DNA from: JAXHUM01 sp034189325
GTDB lineage: Bacteria > Desulfobacterota > DSM-4660 > Desulfatiglandales > Desulfatiglandaceae
Direction: 5' to 3'
DNA length: 24,248 bases
NCBI GenBank assembly: GCA_034189325.1
Contig: JAXHUM010000001.1
Coordinates: 1-24,248 of the forward strand
Under the pieces are notes generated by a model that saw nothing but the letters and a program-made list of their open reading frames with translations, was not told the DNA's origin and searched no databases. Each line of letters opens with the position of its first letter. Within the stretch, counting starts at the first letter, position 1. A program made the translations under genes and the position numbers. Shown one piece after another: positions 7,851-16,868 of the stretch.

Positions 7851-9842
7851 ATGGCGATTTCAGAGGAGGTCAAGAAAAACTGGAGCAACATCCCCGACGT
7901 ATTGACCCAGGGAGTCCAGACCCTTCCCCAGTTACTGCTTTACCAGGCCGATCGATATGGTGATCGTGTGCTTCATCGGAAAAAGGATTTCGGCATTTGG
8001 CAATGTTTTACCTGGAACGCGGTTGTTGAAGAGGTCAAGACCTTTGCCATGGGCCTTGCCTCGTTGGGAGTCAAACGTGGGCAGACCGTTGGCATGATCG
8101 GGGAGAATGAACCGGAACTGTTCTGGAGCCAGTATGGGATACTCGCACTGGGGGCCAAAGGTACAGCCATGTATCCCGATCTAACGGCGGAACAGATGGA
8201 GTACATGCTTGTCCATTCCGAATCCGTCATGGTTGTCTGTGAGGATCAGGAGCAGGTAGACAAGGTCCTGGAGGTGGAGGAGAAGCTACCGAAGATTGAA
8301 AAGATAATCTATTGGGATGATAAGGGGATGTGGAAATACAATCACCCCAAATTGCTGACCTTCAACCAGGTTCAAGATATGGGGAGGGAGTATCTCAAGG
8401 CCCACCCCAATCTGTTTGAAGAAGAAGTGGCGGCGGGTCAAGGGGATGACATTGCGGTTTTGAGTTACACATCCGGCACGACCGGTCTTCCTAAGGGCTG
8501 TATCATGACCCATCACGGTATCTATGATTCGGTCTTGAGAATCATCGGTGCGACCGACATGAAGCCCTTTACTCAATATCTTTCCTACATATCTCCTGCC
8601 TGGGCCACGGAACAGATGTTCGGCATTACTATGGGACTCCTCCTTCCCCTGGTTGTGAATTTTCCCGAGGAACCATCAACCGTCACGGAGAACATCCGGG
8701 AAATCGGCACCGAGGCATTGGTGTTGACGCCTCGCCAATGGGAGAGTCTGGCCTCCCTGGTTGAATCGAAGATGATGGATGCCGGGCCTATCCGGAGGGG
8801 GCTGTTCAAGTGGGGAATGGCCGTTGGAGAGAAGGTGAATCTGGCATTGCTCGAAGGGAGGAGCATCCCTTTCTTGGCACGATGCCTCTATCCTTTGGCC
8901 GACAAGGCGGTGCTCCATCCCCTGCGGGATAATCTCGGACTGCAGGACGCTTACTACGCCGTCTCAGGCGGAGCGGGCATGGCCCCGGACGTCTTCCGTT
9001 TTTTCCATATCATGGGCGTCAAGCTCCGGAATGTTTTCGGGACAACGGAGATGGGCCTCTTTACACTCCATCAGGGTGATACCTATGACCTCGAAACGGT
9101 TGGGAAATGGATGACCGTGCATCCCCATTTGGGGCCGGAACTGGAATTCAAGGTCTCGGAAAAGGGTGAGCTTTTGATCAAAGGCGGCAATGGTTTCGCC
9201 GGATATTTCAAAAATGAGGAGGCCACACAGGAGGTCTATAGAGACGGCTGGTATTACACTGGGGATGCCGTCAATATTACCGACAAGAATGAAATTGTCT
9301 ATCTTGATCGGGTCAAGGACATGAGGGAATTGTCCACGGGCCACCGTTTTCCACCGCAGTTTATTGAGACCAGACTTCGCTTCAGCCCTTTCATCAAAGA
9401 CGCCATGACCCTTGGCGACAAGGACAAGCCTTTTGTTGCGGCCTTTATAAACATCGACATAGGGACTCTCGGGCCGTGGGCGGAGCAGAGAAAGATCGGT
9501 TACACGACTTTTACCGATCTTTCACAGAACCGGAAAGTAAGAGAGGAGATCGTCAAGGAGATAGTCAAAGTAAACTACTTCCTTCCTGAAGGGTCAAGGG
9601 TCAAGCGGTTTATCAACCTGCCGAAGGAGCTGGATCCGGATGAAGACGAACTGACCCGCAGCAGAAAATTACGGCGAGGCTACCTGGAAGAAAAATATTC
9701 TGATTTCGTGTCATCCATCTATTCTGGGAAGACCGATTTTAACGCCGAGGTCCCGGTCAAGTATCAGGATGGAAGGACAGGAACTCTCAATGCCGTTGTT
9801 TACATCAACGACTTGGTAGAAGGGGGAGGACAGGATCAATGA
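7851..9842 (+). CDS. Long-chain-type acyl-CoA synthetase (AMP-forming)
   Basis: A 663-residue ligase of the large (FAA1/LACS-like) branch of adenylate-forming enzymes, converting a carboxylic acid, ATP and CoA to acyl-CoA. The canonical phosphate loop YTSGTTGLPKG (206-216), FGTTE (396-400), YTGD (469-472) and LDRVKDM (485-491) are all intact. The C-terminus carries LTRSRKLRRGYLEEKY, the equivalent of the A10 region in this branch. It starts 3 bp after the livG stop with GGAGAGGAAGG upstream, and its stop overlaps the livH start (ATGA), so translation is coupled to the transporter on both sides. The inference is that the enzyme traps the incoming acid as its CoA thioester as it is imported. 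Chain length and aromatic versus aliphatic preference cannot be read. Confidence 0.92.
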   Translation: MAISEEVKKNWSNIPDVLTQGVQTLPQLLLYQADRYGDRVLHRKKDFGIWQCFTWNAVVEEVKTFAMGLASLGVKRGQTVGMIGENEPELFWSQYGILALGAKGTAMYPDLTAEQMEYMLVHSESVMVVCEDQEQVDKVLEVEEKLPKIEKIIYWDDKGMWKYNHPKLLTFNQVQDMGREYLKAHPNLFEEEVAAGQGDDIAVLSYTSGTTGLPKGCIMTHHGIYDSVLRIIGATDMKPFTQYLSYISPAWATEQMFGITMGLLLPLVVNFPEEPSTVTENIREIGTEALVLTPRQWESLASLVESKMMDAGPIRRGLFKWGMAVGEKVNLALLEGRSIPFLARCLYPLADKAVLHPLRDNLGLQDAYYAVSGGAGMAPDVFRFFHIMGVKLRNVFGTTEMGLFTLHQGDTYDLETVGKWMTVHPHLGPELEFKVSEKGELLIKGGNGFAGYFKNEEATQEVYRDGWYYTGDAVNITDKNEIVYLDRVKDMRELSTGHRFPPQFIETRLRFSPFIKDAMTLGDKDKPFVAAFINIDIGTLGPWAEQRKIGYTTFTDLSQNRKVREEIVKEIVKVNYFLPEGSRVKRFINLPKELDPDEDELTRSRKLRRGYLEEKYSDFVSSIYSGKTDFNAEVPVKYQDGRTGTLNAVVYINDLVEGGGQDQ

Positions 9843-10723
9843 TCAGCTTATTGTCGCATGTGATTAGCGGGGCTCTGGTGGGTCTCCTGTATGCCCTGAT
9901 CGCCATGGGATTTGTCATCATATACCGCTCGGCACGGGTCTTTAACCTGGCCCAGGGGGAAATCGTGGTTGTCGGGGCGTTTCTGATCTGGTCCTTTGCC
10001 ATGCATTTTGAACTGCCCATGTGGCTGTCTCTTGTGTTGGCCTTCGGAGGAAGCTTTCTCCTGGGACTCATTATAGAAAGGACGATTCTCAGACCCCTTG
10101 TCGGAGAGGAACTCTTTGCCCTGATCATGGTGACGATCGGCCTGATGGTCTTTCTGAGGGGCCTGTCCCTGGTTATCTGGGGGGCGGAAGTCCATTTCAT
10201 CCCGCCTGTTTTTTCTATGAAAGGCGTCAAGCTGGGTCCGTTCATGCTGGACAGAGGCCTGGTGGCCGGCGCCGTCCTGACCGTTGTGGCGGCCGCTTTC
10301 TTCTCCTGGTTTTTTAATCGTACCCGCATGGGTATGGAGATGACGGCAGTGGCCGAAGACCATCAGATCGCCCTCTCCCTTGGTTTGAATGTCAAGAAAT
10401 CGATCGCCATTGCCTGGGCCTTAAGCGGCGTCTTGTGCACCCTGGCCGCGGTCGTCTTTCTGAGCGGGAAAGGCATGACGTTTTTGGTGGGCGATATCGG
10501 TCTTGCCGCTCTCCCCGTCGCCCTTCTGGCAGGTCTTGAGTCGATCGGCGGCCTTGTGTTGGCGGGCTTGCTGATCGGGATCGCCATGGGTGTGGCCGAG
10601 CATTTTCTCGATCCCATATTCCAGGGCGGGGTCGCCGCAATCTTTCCCTTCGCCGTTATGATCGTTATTCTTCTGATAAGGCCTTCCGGACTCTTCGGAT
10701 GGAAGACGATAGAAAGGATTTAA
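9839..10723 (+). CDS. livH: Branched-chain-type ABC transporter permease LivH
   Basis: A 294-residue integral inner-membrane permease made almost wholly of hydrophobic spans. The N-terminal segment GLLYALIAMGFVIIYRSARV followed by FNLAQGE is diagnostic of LivH. The conserved cytoplasmic EDHQIALSLGLNV loop (about 174-186) would contact the ATPases. The ATG overlaps the stop of the acyl-CoA synthetase by 4 bp. LivM follows after 4 bp. It forms a heterodimeric channel with LivM. The length is normal for the family. Confidence 0.95.
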   Translation: MISLLSHVISGALVGLLYALIAMGFVIIYRSARVFNLAQGEIVVVGAFLIWSFAMHFELPMWLSLVLAFGGSFLLGLIIERTILRPLVGEELFALIMVTIGLMVFLRGLSLVIWGAEVHFIPPVFSMKGVKLGPFMLDRGLVAGAVLTVVAAAFFSWFFNRTRMGMEMTAVAEDHQIALSLGLNVKKSIAIAWALSGVLCTLAAVVFLSGKGMTFLVGDIGLAALPVALLAGLESIGGLVLAGLLIGIAMGVAEHFLDPIFQGGVAAIFPFAVMIVILLIRPSGLFGWKTIERI

Positions 10724-10727
10724 TACG

Positions 10728-11789
10728 ATGACTCTTCCGGCCGGTGTGTACGCGCAGACATATGACGAAGATCAGGCACTCATAAGGACACGCCCTCAGT
10801 GGTACTGGTTCCTGGCGCTCATGATTTTTATCTTTATCCTGCCCCTGTTCGGGGGTGGCAGGATTTTGGGCATCATGAATGTGATCGGCATCACCCTCAT
10901 TGCCGTTGTCGGACTCCAGATCAATGCGGGCTATGCAGGACAGATCAATATGGGACAGTCGGCCTTTATGGGCGTGGGTGCCTACACCGCAGCGGCGTTA
11001 ACCGTACATTTTGATCTGCCCATCTGGATCACCATACCGGCCGGAGGCATCAGCGCCGCTATCTTTGGATCTGTCTTTGGGCTGGCTGCGGTGCGGATAA
11101 AAGGCTTTTACCTGGCTCTTACGACCATTGCGGCCCAATTTGTTTTTTCCTTTGCCATGTTGAAACTGCCCAAATCATGGTTCGGTCAATCCGAAGGGCT
11201 GCGGCTCGATCCAGTCTCTCTCTTCGGGCTTGAGTTTGATACGGACATGAAGATGTACTATCTCATCTTTTCGGTGACCGTACTGATGATTTACGGGGCC
11301 TGGGGACTGATACGCAGTCGTACCGGTCGGGCCCTGGTGGCGGTTCGAGATAATGACAACGCTGCTGAGATCATTGGAATCAATGTCTTCTATTTTAAGG
11401 CCCTCTCTTTTTTTATCGGCGCCTTCTATGCTGGTGTCGGCGGCGCCCTGTGGTGTTATTACGTCAGGTACATCCAGGCTGACCAGTTTACACTTTGGCT
11501 TTCGGTCTGGTACCTTGGAATGCTGATCGTAGGGGGTATGGGATCTATCCTGGGGGCGATAATCGGGACTGTGGCCATCCGTTTTCTGCAGGAAATGATC
11601 ACCTATCTCGGACCACAGATCGCTGATATGCAATTCCTTGCGGGTATTGGCGGAGAGATCATTTTTGCCTCCATGAACATACTTCTGGGAGGTGTCATCA
11701 TACTTTTCGTCATCTTTGAGCCCCGAGGGTTGGTTCACCGGTGGAATATCATTAAAGAGAGCTATCGAATATGGCCGTTTCCTCATTAA
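10728..11789 (+). CDS. livM: Branched-chain-type ABC transporter permease LivM
   Basis: A 353-residue permease with multiple membrane spans. The diagnostic LivM segment GLQINAGYAGQINMGQSAF followed by MGVGAYTAA is near residues 63-91. The cytoplasmic loop ALVAVRDNDNAAEIIGIN is the ATPase-coupling site, and the protein ends with the typical FEPRGLVHRW tail. The first ~20 residues are a polar cytoplasmic N-terminus. AAAGGA lies about 11 bp upstream of the ATG, inside the end of livH. A 56-bp gap with a strong GGGAGGAAGG leads to the binding-protein gene. Confidence 0.94.
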   Translation: MTLPAGVYAQTYDEDQALIRTRPQWYWFLALMIFIFILPLFGGGRILGIMNVIGITLIAVVGLQINAGYAGQINMGQSAFMGVGAYTAAALTVHFDLPIWITIPAGGISAAIFGSVFGLAAVRIKGFYLALTTIAAQFVFSFAMLKLPKSWFGQSEGLRLDPVSLFGLEFDTDMKMYYLIFSVTVLMIYGAWGLIRSRTGRALVAVRDNDNAAEIIGINVFYFKALSFFIGAFYAGVGGALWCYYVRYIQADQFTLWLSVWYLGMLIVGGMGSILGAIIGTVAIRFLQEMITYLGPQIADMQFLAGIGGEIIFASMNILLGGVIILFVIFEPRGLVHRWNIIKESYRIWPFPH

Positions 11790-11845
11790 CGATGTGACAC
11801 TGTTTCGAGATCCTTTTAATCGTTTAAAGATATAGGGAGGAAGGA

Positions 11846-13084
11846 ATGAAAAAAGGGTTATTTGGTGTTATTTTGTCTGTCGTCTGCATGACGGTTCTTA
11901 TGTCCAGCCCGGCGAGGGCCCTGACCACCTACAAGGTGCCTGTGATTTCCGACTTTACAGGAGCCTACGCAGAGCTTTTCAAGGCCTGGATCCCTATGCA
12001 AAAGGCGGTCTTTTCCTGGTGGAACGAGACATCGGGAAAGGACTTGGGTATCAAGCTCGAACTCAAACACTATGACAGCCGCTATGATGCCACTGTGGTC
12101 GCCAGCATGTGGCCCGGCATCTTGGCGGAGTGCAAGCCGATACTCGCCCTTGGGGCTGGGGGGCCTGATGTGGCCGCTCTTCAGCAGAGGCTCCCCAAAG
12201 ATAAGGTCCCAGTGTATTACGGCACCGCGGCCTACGGATATGCCTGGCTCCCCAACCAGTGGATTTTTCAGGTCAGGCCTACCTATTTGCATGAGATGGC
12301 AGCCGCCCTCAATTGGTATATCCGACAGCACCCTGAAAAAAGGCCTGTCAGGCTGGGTCAAATGGTGGCTAACATTACGGCGGCCATCAATCTCTTTGAC
12401 GGTTTTGACAAGTATGTCAAAGAGAACCTGGAGCCGAAGGGCCTCTGCGTCGTGGCGGCCAAAGAGTTTATGGACATCAACCCGGTAGATGTTTCCAGCC
12501 AGGTGAGAAAGATGATTGAGGCCAAGGTCGATATTCTGGTCGGGCCGATCACAACGGGCCTGTCCACGGCCTATATCAGGGGATGCCAGCTCCACGGGGT
12601 CAATATCCCCACCATAGCCTCTCCTCACCACACTATTTGGCCCTTTGCCAGGGCCATGAAGACCTACGAGCCGTTTGAGGGTCATCTGGTGGTCGCCGGA
12701 CACGCATCCATTACCAATAAGAAAAACCAGGCCTATCAATTCTTTCAAACACTTAGTGAGAGGTCCGGGCTTCCTGAAAAGCTCTGGAATGTCATGACCA
12801 TTATGGCCCTTAACCAGAGTATTCTGGCGGTCCGGGCGGTGGAGCACGCGGCCAAGAAAGTGGGTCCTGATAACCTGAATGGTCAAGCGGTCTACGACGC
12901 CATGTTCGAGGGGCCCTTTACTTCGGATGAACTGATGGGTTCCCTCCCCACACTCAATTTCACCAAAGAGGCCCCTTTTCCGTTAGGGGATTTGAAAGTC
13001 ATCATAGAGACCGTCAAAGATGGGAAATATGTCATGGCTGATCCGGACTGGGTCCCTGTCCCCTCTGATGTGAAGAAGTGGTAA
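11846..13084 (+). CDS. Periplasmic substrate-binding protein of the Liv-type transporter (copy 1)
   Basis: A 412-residue type-I periplasmic binding protein (Peripla_BP_6-like) that captures the substrate for LivH/LivM. An N-terminal Sec signal peptide is evident: positive MKK, a hydrophobic core, and a likely cut after SPARA (residue 25). No lipobox cysteine is seen. Conserved stretches include YDSRYDATVVASMWPGI (about 73-89) and a PHHTIWP segment shared with the paralogue at 13993. It is not a classical leucine-binding protein by length or motif, and belongs to the group often found beside acyl-CoA ligases, which fits an organic-acid ligand (inference). LivF follows after 11 bp. Confidence 0.88.
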   Translation: MKKGLFGVILSVVCMTVLMSSPARALTTYKVPVISDFTGAYAELFKAWIPMQKAVFSWWNETSGKDLGIKLELKHYDSRYDATVVASMWPGILAECKPILALGAGGPDVAALQQRLPKDKVPVYYGTAAYGYAWLPNQWIFQVRPTYLHEMAAALNWYIRQHPEKRPVRLGQMVANITAAINLFDGFDKYVKENLEPKGLCVVAAKEFMDINPVDVSSQVRKMIEAKVDILVGPITTGLSTAYIRGCQLHGVNIPTIASPHHTIWPFARAMKTYEPFEGHLVVAGHASITNKKNQAYQFFQTLSERSGLPEKLWNVMTIMALNQSILAVRAVEHAAKKVGPDNLNGQAVYDAMFEGPFTSDELMGSLPTLNFTKEAPFPLGDLKVIIETVKDGKYVMADPDWVPVPSDVKKW

Positions 13085-13095
13085 AGGAAGACGAA

Positions 13096-13893
13096 ATGTT
13101 GCTGGAACTCAATAATGTGGAGGTCATCTATTCGGACGTCATACTCGTTCTCAAGGGCATCAATATGGAGGTGCCCGAGGGAAAGATTGTTGCCCTTTTG
13201 GGGGCGAACGGCGCTGGGAAGACAACAACCTTGAAGGCGATTTCCGGTCTTCTCGATTCAGAGGATGGTGAAGTCACCTCAGGAAGCATCACCTTTCAGG
13301 GACAGCCCATCCACAGGGAAGATCCTCAAAAGATAGTCAGTATGGGTCTGATACAGGTGATGGAGGGACGGCGCGTACTGGAGCATATGACCGTTGAGCA
13401 GAATCTAACGGTAGGGGGAAATAAACACAAGACCAGGGTCGAGCTGAAGACCGCATTGGAACGGGTCTACAATTATTTCCCAATTCTCGATGAGTTTAGA
13501 AACCGTGTTTCCGGGTACCTTTCCGGGGGACAACAGCAGATGATGGTCATAGGCAGGGCGTTTATGGCCAAGCCCAGACTGATCCTCCTTGATGAGCCCT
13601 CTCTGGGATTGGCCCCCCTGGTTGTGGCCGAAATATTCGAAATCGTCGAACAGATGAAGAGTAAAGAGAATGTGACCTTTTTGCTGGTTGAACAAAACGC
13701 CAGGGCCGCCCTTGCCATCTCCGACCATGGGTATGTCCTGGAAAACGGTCGCATTGTCCTATCCGGTTCAGGACAGGAAATGAGGGACAATGAAGATATC
13801 AAAGAGTTCTATCTGGGCATGAACCTCTCCGGTGAGGTCAAGAGCTTTAAGGACGTTAAACACTACAAACGTAGAAAGAGATGGCTGGGATGA
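13096..13893 (+). CDS. livF: Branched-chain-type ABC transporter ATPase LivF
   Basis: A 265-residue ATPase, the second nucleotide-binding subunit of the importer. Walker A GANGAGKTT (36-44), signature LSGGQQQ (142-148), Walker B ILLDEPSLGLAP (Asp166/Glu167) and VEQNA in the switch position are typical of LivF. The C-terminus is extended by a basic tail (SFKDVKHYKRRKRWLG) not found in the amino-acid-specific LivF; its role is unknown to me. The frame is open from GTG 13078, overlapping the binding-protein stop, but AAAGGAAG sits 6 bp before ATG 13096, which I take as start. A 99-bp gap follows before the second binding protein. Confidence 0.93.
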   Translation: MLLELNNVEVIYSDVILVLKGINMEVPEGKIVALLGANGAGKTTTLKAISGLLDSEDGEVTSGSITFQGQPIHREDPQKIVSMGLIQVMEGRRVLEHMTVEQNLTVGGNKHKTRVELKTALERVYNYFPILDEFRNRVSGYLSGGQQQMMVIGRAFMAKPRLILLDEPSLGLAPLVVAEIFEIVEQMKSKENVTFLLVEQNARAALAISDHGYVLENGRIVLSGSGQEMRDNEDIKEFYLGMNLSGEVKSFKDVKHYKRRKRWLG

Positions 13894-13992
13894 ACAGACT
13901 TTGACCGGATGATCAGGAGGTTTTTTTCCGTTGCCCCTATTTTTTCGATTTTCCGGAATTTTTGAATAGGAATATACACAGGGAGGTGTGTT

Positions 13993-15234
13993 ATGAAAAA
14001 GGCATTGTGTGTTGTTCTGTTGGGACTCCTTGGCTTGGTCTCTTTTGGACCGGGCACGGTCCAAGCAGAGGTCAAGGAGTATGCTGTTCCCACTTTTTGT
14101 GATTTCTCAGGGCCCTACGCAGACTTAATGAAGATAACCGTTCCGGCCAGAGAGGCGATCTTCAAGTGGTGGAATGAAAAAGAGGGGAAGAAGCTGGGTG
14201 TCAAACTGGTCCCCAAGAACTACGACACCCGTTACGATGCCACGGTAGTGGCAAGCATGTGGCCTGGGATACTGGCGAAAAAGCCGGTGATTGTCGCCGG
14301 ACTGGGAGGCACGGACGTGTCCGCCCTCCAACAGCGTCTGCCCAGGGACAAGGTGCCTGTTATCTATTCCACGGCATCGTACGGTTTCGGATGGTTGCCC
14401 AACCAGTGGATCTTCCAGCCGAGACCTACCTATACGCAGGAACAACTCGGGGCCCTGTCTTGGTACATCCAGACCCATCCTGAGAAACGACCGGTGAAGG
14501 TGGCCTTCATGACCACCCAGGCATCCCCCGCCTACATTGATATTGTTTCCGGGATCAAGCATTACGTCAACAACGTGCTGGCACCTAAGGGACTGGCCGA
14601 AGTGGTATCAGAGCAGTGGATAGAACTCCAGCCCGTAGATGTCTCCAGCCAATTAAAGCAGATCGTTGAAAAAAAGGCCGATCTCATCTTCGGGATAGCC
14701 AATACAGCCATGGCAGCGGCCCTCATCAGGGCTGAACAGGTCCTCGGGGTGAACATCCCGACGATTTCCGCGCCGCACCACAGCATTTGGCCGTTGGCAA
14801 TGGCCATGAAGAGTTACAACCTTTGGGAAGGGCACTATGTCGCAGGTTCTGTTGTCTCATCGGCTGAAAAAGACGGCCCGGCCTACCAGTACTTCAAAAC
14901 GCTGCAAGAGACCTATAAGTTGAGTGACAAGACATGGAGCCCCTTTGGAATGTTGGGCCTGACCCAGGGGATCCTTATGGCCAGAATTGTCGAGCATGCA
15001 GCCAAAAAAGTGGGCCCAAGCAACCTGACCGGTGAGGTGATCTACAACACGATGTTTGATCAGCCTTTTACGGAACAAGAACTCATGGGTATTCTGCCGA
15101 CGCAGAGGTTTGGCAAGGACGCGCCTTTTGCGACCAAGGACCTTAAGGTAAAGATCACCACGGTAAAAGATGGCAAGTATCAACTGGCCACTCCCGGCTG
15201 GGTCGATGTGCCTTCCGATATTGTGAAGTGGTAG
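13993..15234 (+). CDS. Periplasmic substrate-binding protein of the Liv-type transporter (copy 2)
   Basis: A 413-residue paralogue of the protein at 11846, alignable over its full length with roughly half the residues identical by eye. The shared blocks include YDATVVASMWPGILA, LPNQWIFQ, HPEKRPV, PVDVSSQ, VEHAAKKVGP and the C-terminal PSD..KW. The signal peptide is MKK plus a hydrophobic core with a likely cut after TVQA (residue 25). GGGAGGTG lies 6 bp before the ATG. Differences cluster in the middle (MTTQASPAYIDIVSG versus MVANITAAINLFDG), consistent with altered ligand choice. Only one set of permease and ATPase genes is present, so both binding proteins probably feed the same channel. 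The next gene starts 59 bp downstream. Confidence 0.88.
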   Translation: MKKALCVVLLGLLGLVSFGPGTVQAEVKEYAVPTFCDFSGPYADLMKITVPAREAIFKWWNEKEGKKLGVKLVPKNYDTRYDATVVASMWPGILAKKPVIVAGLGGTDVSALQQRLPRDKVPVIYSTASYGFGWLPNQWIFQPRPTYTQEQLGALSWYIQTHPEKRPVKVAFMTTQASPAYIDIVSGIKHYVNNVLAPKGLAEVVSEQWIELQPVDVSSQLKQIVEKKADLIFGIANTAMAAALIRAEQVLGVNIPTISAPHHSIWPLAMAMKSYNLWEGHYVAGSVVSSAEKDGPAYQYFKTLQETYKLSDKTWSPFGMLGLTQGILMARIVEHAAKKVGPSNLTGEVIYNTMFDQPFTEQELMGILPTQRFGKDAPFATKDLKVKITTVKDGKYQLATPGWVDVPSDIVKW

Positions 15235-15293
15235 CGACATCTTCGTCCGTTGATGTAAGTGAAGCAGTGCTTCGGGACGGTGAGAGACCAAGA

Positions 15294-16868
15294 ATGAAAG
15301 TGGCCAGCGTCTCTGAGATGCGTGCTCTGGACAATACCGCCATTGAGGAGTTCGGCATCACAGAAGAGCTCCTTATGGAAAATGCCGGTCTGGCTGTATG
15401 CGAAGTGATTCGTAGTGAGACCGGCATGAAAGACCGGAGATTCGTTGTCTTCTGCGGTGTCGGCAATAACGGCGGTGACGGGTTCGTCATTGCCAGAAAG
15501 ATCCATTCCAATGGCGGTGATGTCACGGTCTTTATCCTGGGAGACCGGAAAAAATTCAAGGGTGCCGCAAAAGCCAACCTCGATATCCTCTCCGGCTTGC
15601 CGGTGAGAATCGAGCAGGTCACGTCAAGCCAATCGATCCGTTCTTCCCTTGTCCATTCAGATGTCATTGTCGATGCCATCTTCGGCACCGGGCTGACCCG
15701 AGAGGTGGGTGGACTGTATCGCGATATCATTGCACTGATCAATGAAAGCAACAAAAGGATCTTCAGTGTCGATATCCCCTCCGGTGTCCACGGTGATACA
15801 GGTAAGGTGATGGGAATTGCCGTGAAGGCGGATCACACCATTACCTTCGGCCTGCCTAAGGTAGGGAATATGCTCTACCCGGGATACGAATTGTGCGGGG
15901 ATCTCTATGTCACGCACATCTCCTTCCCTCCTTCCCTGTACAATGCCGAATCCATCAAGGTTGAAATCAGCCGGCCACCACGGCTTCCCATGAGAAACAA
16001 ACGGGGGCACAAAGGGTATTTCGGAGACGTCCTTTTCATTGCCGGTGCCTCAAGCTATTTTGGGGCGCCCTATTTTGCCGCCTTGTCCTTCTTAAAGGCT
16101 GGAGGCGGATACTCCCGTCTTGCTGCTCCCAGGTCCATGACGCCCTTTATCGCCAGCAAAGGCAGCCAGATCGTGTTTGTGCCCCAGAAAGAGACCTCAG
16201 CAGGGAGTCTGTCCCTTGAAAACAAAGGCCAATTGCTTGAGCTTTCCACGAAAGTCGATATGGTGGTCATCGGACCGGGCCTCTCTCTCGACCAAGAGGC
16301 CCAACAACTGGCAAGGGAGATTGCAGAGGGAGTCGACAAGCCACTTTTAGTAGACGGCGATGGTATTACGGCAATCTGTGAAGACCTGGAAATCTTGAGA
16401 AACAGACAGGCAGAGACCATACTGACCCCTCACCTGGGAGAGATGGCCCGGATCACCAAAAGGAGTGTCGCTGAAATGGAGCAGGGTATCATTCCCCTCT
16501 TGCAGAACACGGCGAAAGATCTGGATGCCATTGTTGTCCTGAAGGGGGCCCATTCCCTCATAGGATATCCCGACGAGAGGGTCTGCATCAATATGAGCGG
16601 AAACTCCGGTATGGCAACGGCAGGCGCCGGCGATGTCCTGACCGGGACGATCGCCGCGATGTTCGGCCTGGGGCTTGTGGTTGACGAGGCCGTGCCAAAA
16701 GGGGTGTTTCTCCATGGCCTGGCAGGCGATCTGGCAGCCAGGGACAAAGGAGAAGATGGCATAACCGCCCAGGATATCCTCGATTACCTGCCCCTTGCCC
16801 TCAAGATGGACAGGGAAGGACTCTCCCTGACTCTTAAGGAGGGCTATGAGGGCCCGCGTATTATTTAG
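15294..16868 (+). CDS. nnr: Bifunctional NAD(P)H-hydrate epimerase / ADP-dependent dehydratase
   Basis: A 524-residue metabolite-repair enzyme that restores damaged NAD(P)HX. The N-terminal YjeF epimerase domain shows NAGLAV (about 28-33), VGNNGGDGF (about 54-62) and SVDIPSGVHGDTG (about 158-170). The C-terminal ribokinase-like dehydratase domain shows KGYFGDVLFIAGA, VVIGPGLS, LTPHLGEMARI and the GMATAGAGDVLTGT signature with its catalytic Asp. The upstream-open frame reaches GTG 15228 inside the previous gene. I start at ATG 15294 because MKVASVSEMRALD is the usual family N-terminus. It lies in the same direction as the transporter block with a 59-bp gap, so it may be cotranscribed. Its stop overlaps the stop of the convergent oxidoreductase gene by 4 bp. 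Confidence 0.93.
   Translation: MKVASVSEMRALDNTAIEEFGITEELLMENAGLAVCEVIRSETGMKDRRFVVFCGVGNNGGDGFVIARKIHSNGGDVTVFILGDRKKFKGAAKANLDILSGLPVRIEQVTSSQSIRSSLVHSDVIVDAIFGTGLTREVGGLYRDIIALINESNKRIFSVDIPSGVHGDTGKVMGIAVKADHTITFGLPKVGNMLYPGYELCGDLYVTHISFPPSLYNAESIKVEISRPPRLPMRNKRGHKGYFGDVLFIAGASSYFGAPYFAALSFLKAGGGYSRLAAPRSMTPFIASKGSQIVFVPQKETSAGSLSLENKGQLLELSTKVDMVVIGPGLSLDQEAQQLAREIAEGVDKPLLVDGDGITAICEDLEILRNRQAETILTPHLGEMARITKRSVAEMEQGIIPLLQNTAKDLDAIVVLKGAHSLIGYPDERVCINMSGNSGMATAGAGDVLTGTIAAMFGLGLVVDEAVPKGVFLHGLAGDLAARDKGEDGITAQDILDYLPLALKMDREGLSLTLKEGYEGPRII

Noticed and set aside
11858..12886. A 342-codon open frame antisense to the first binding protein
   Set aside because: It has no recognisable domain or ribosome site, and it lies wholly opposite a clear, conserved gene.
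15228..15293. GTG start for the NAD(P)HX repair enzyme overlapping the previous gene
   Set aside because: It would add 22 residues not expected in the family; ATG 15294 gives the standard N-terminus.
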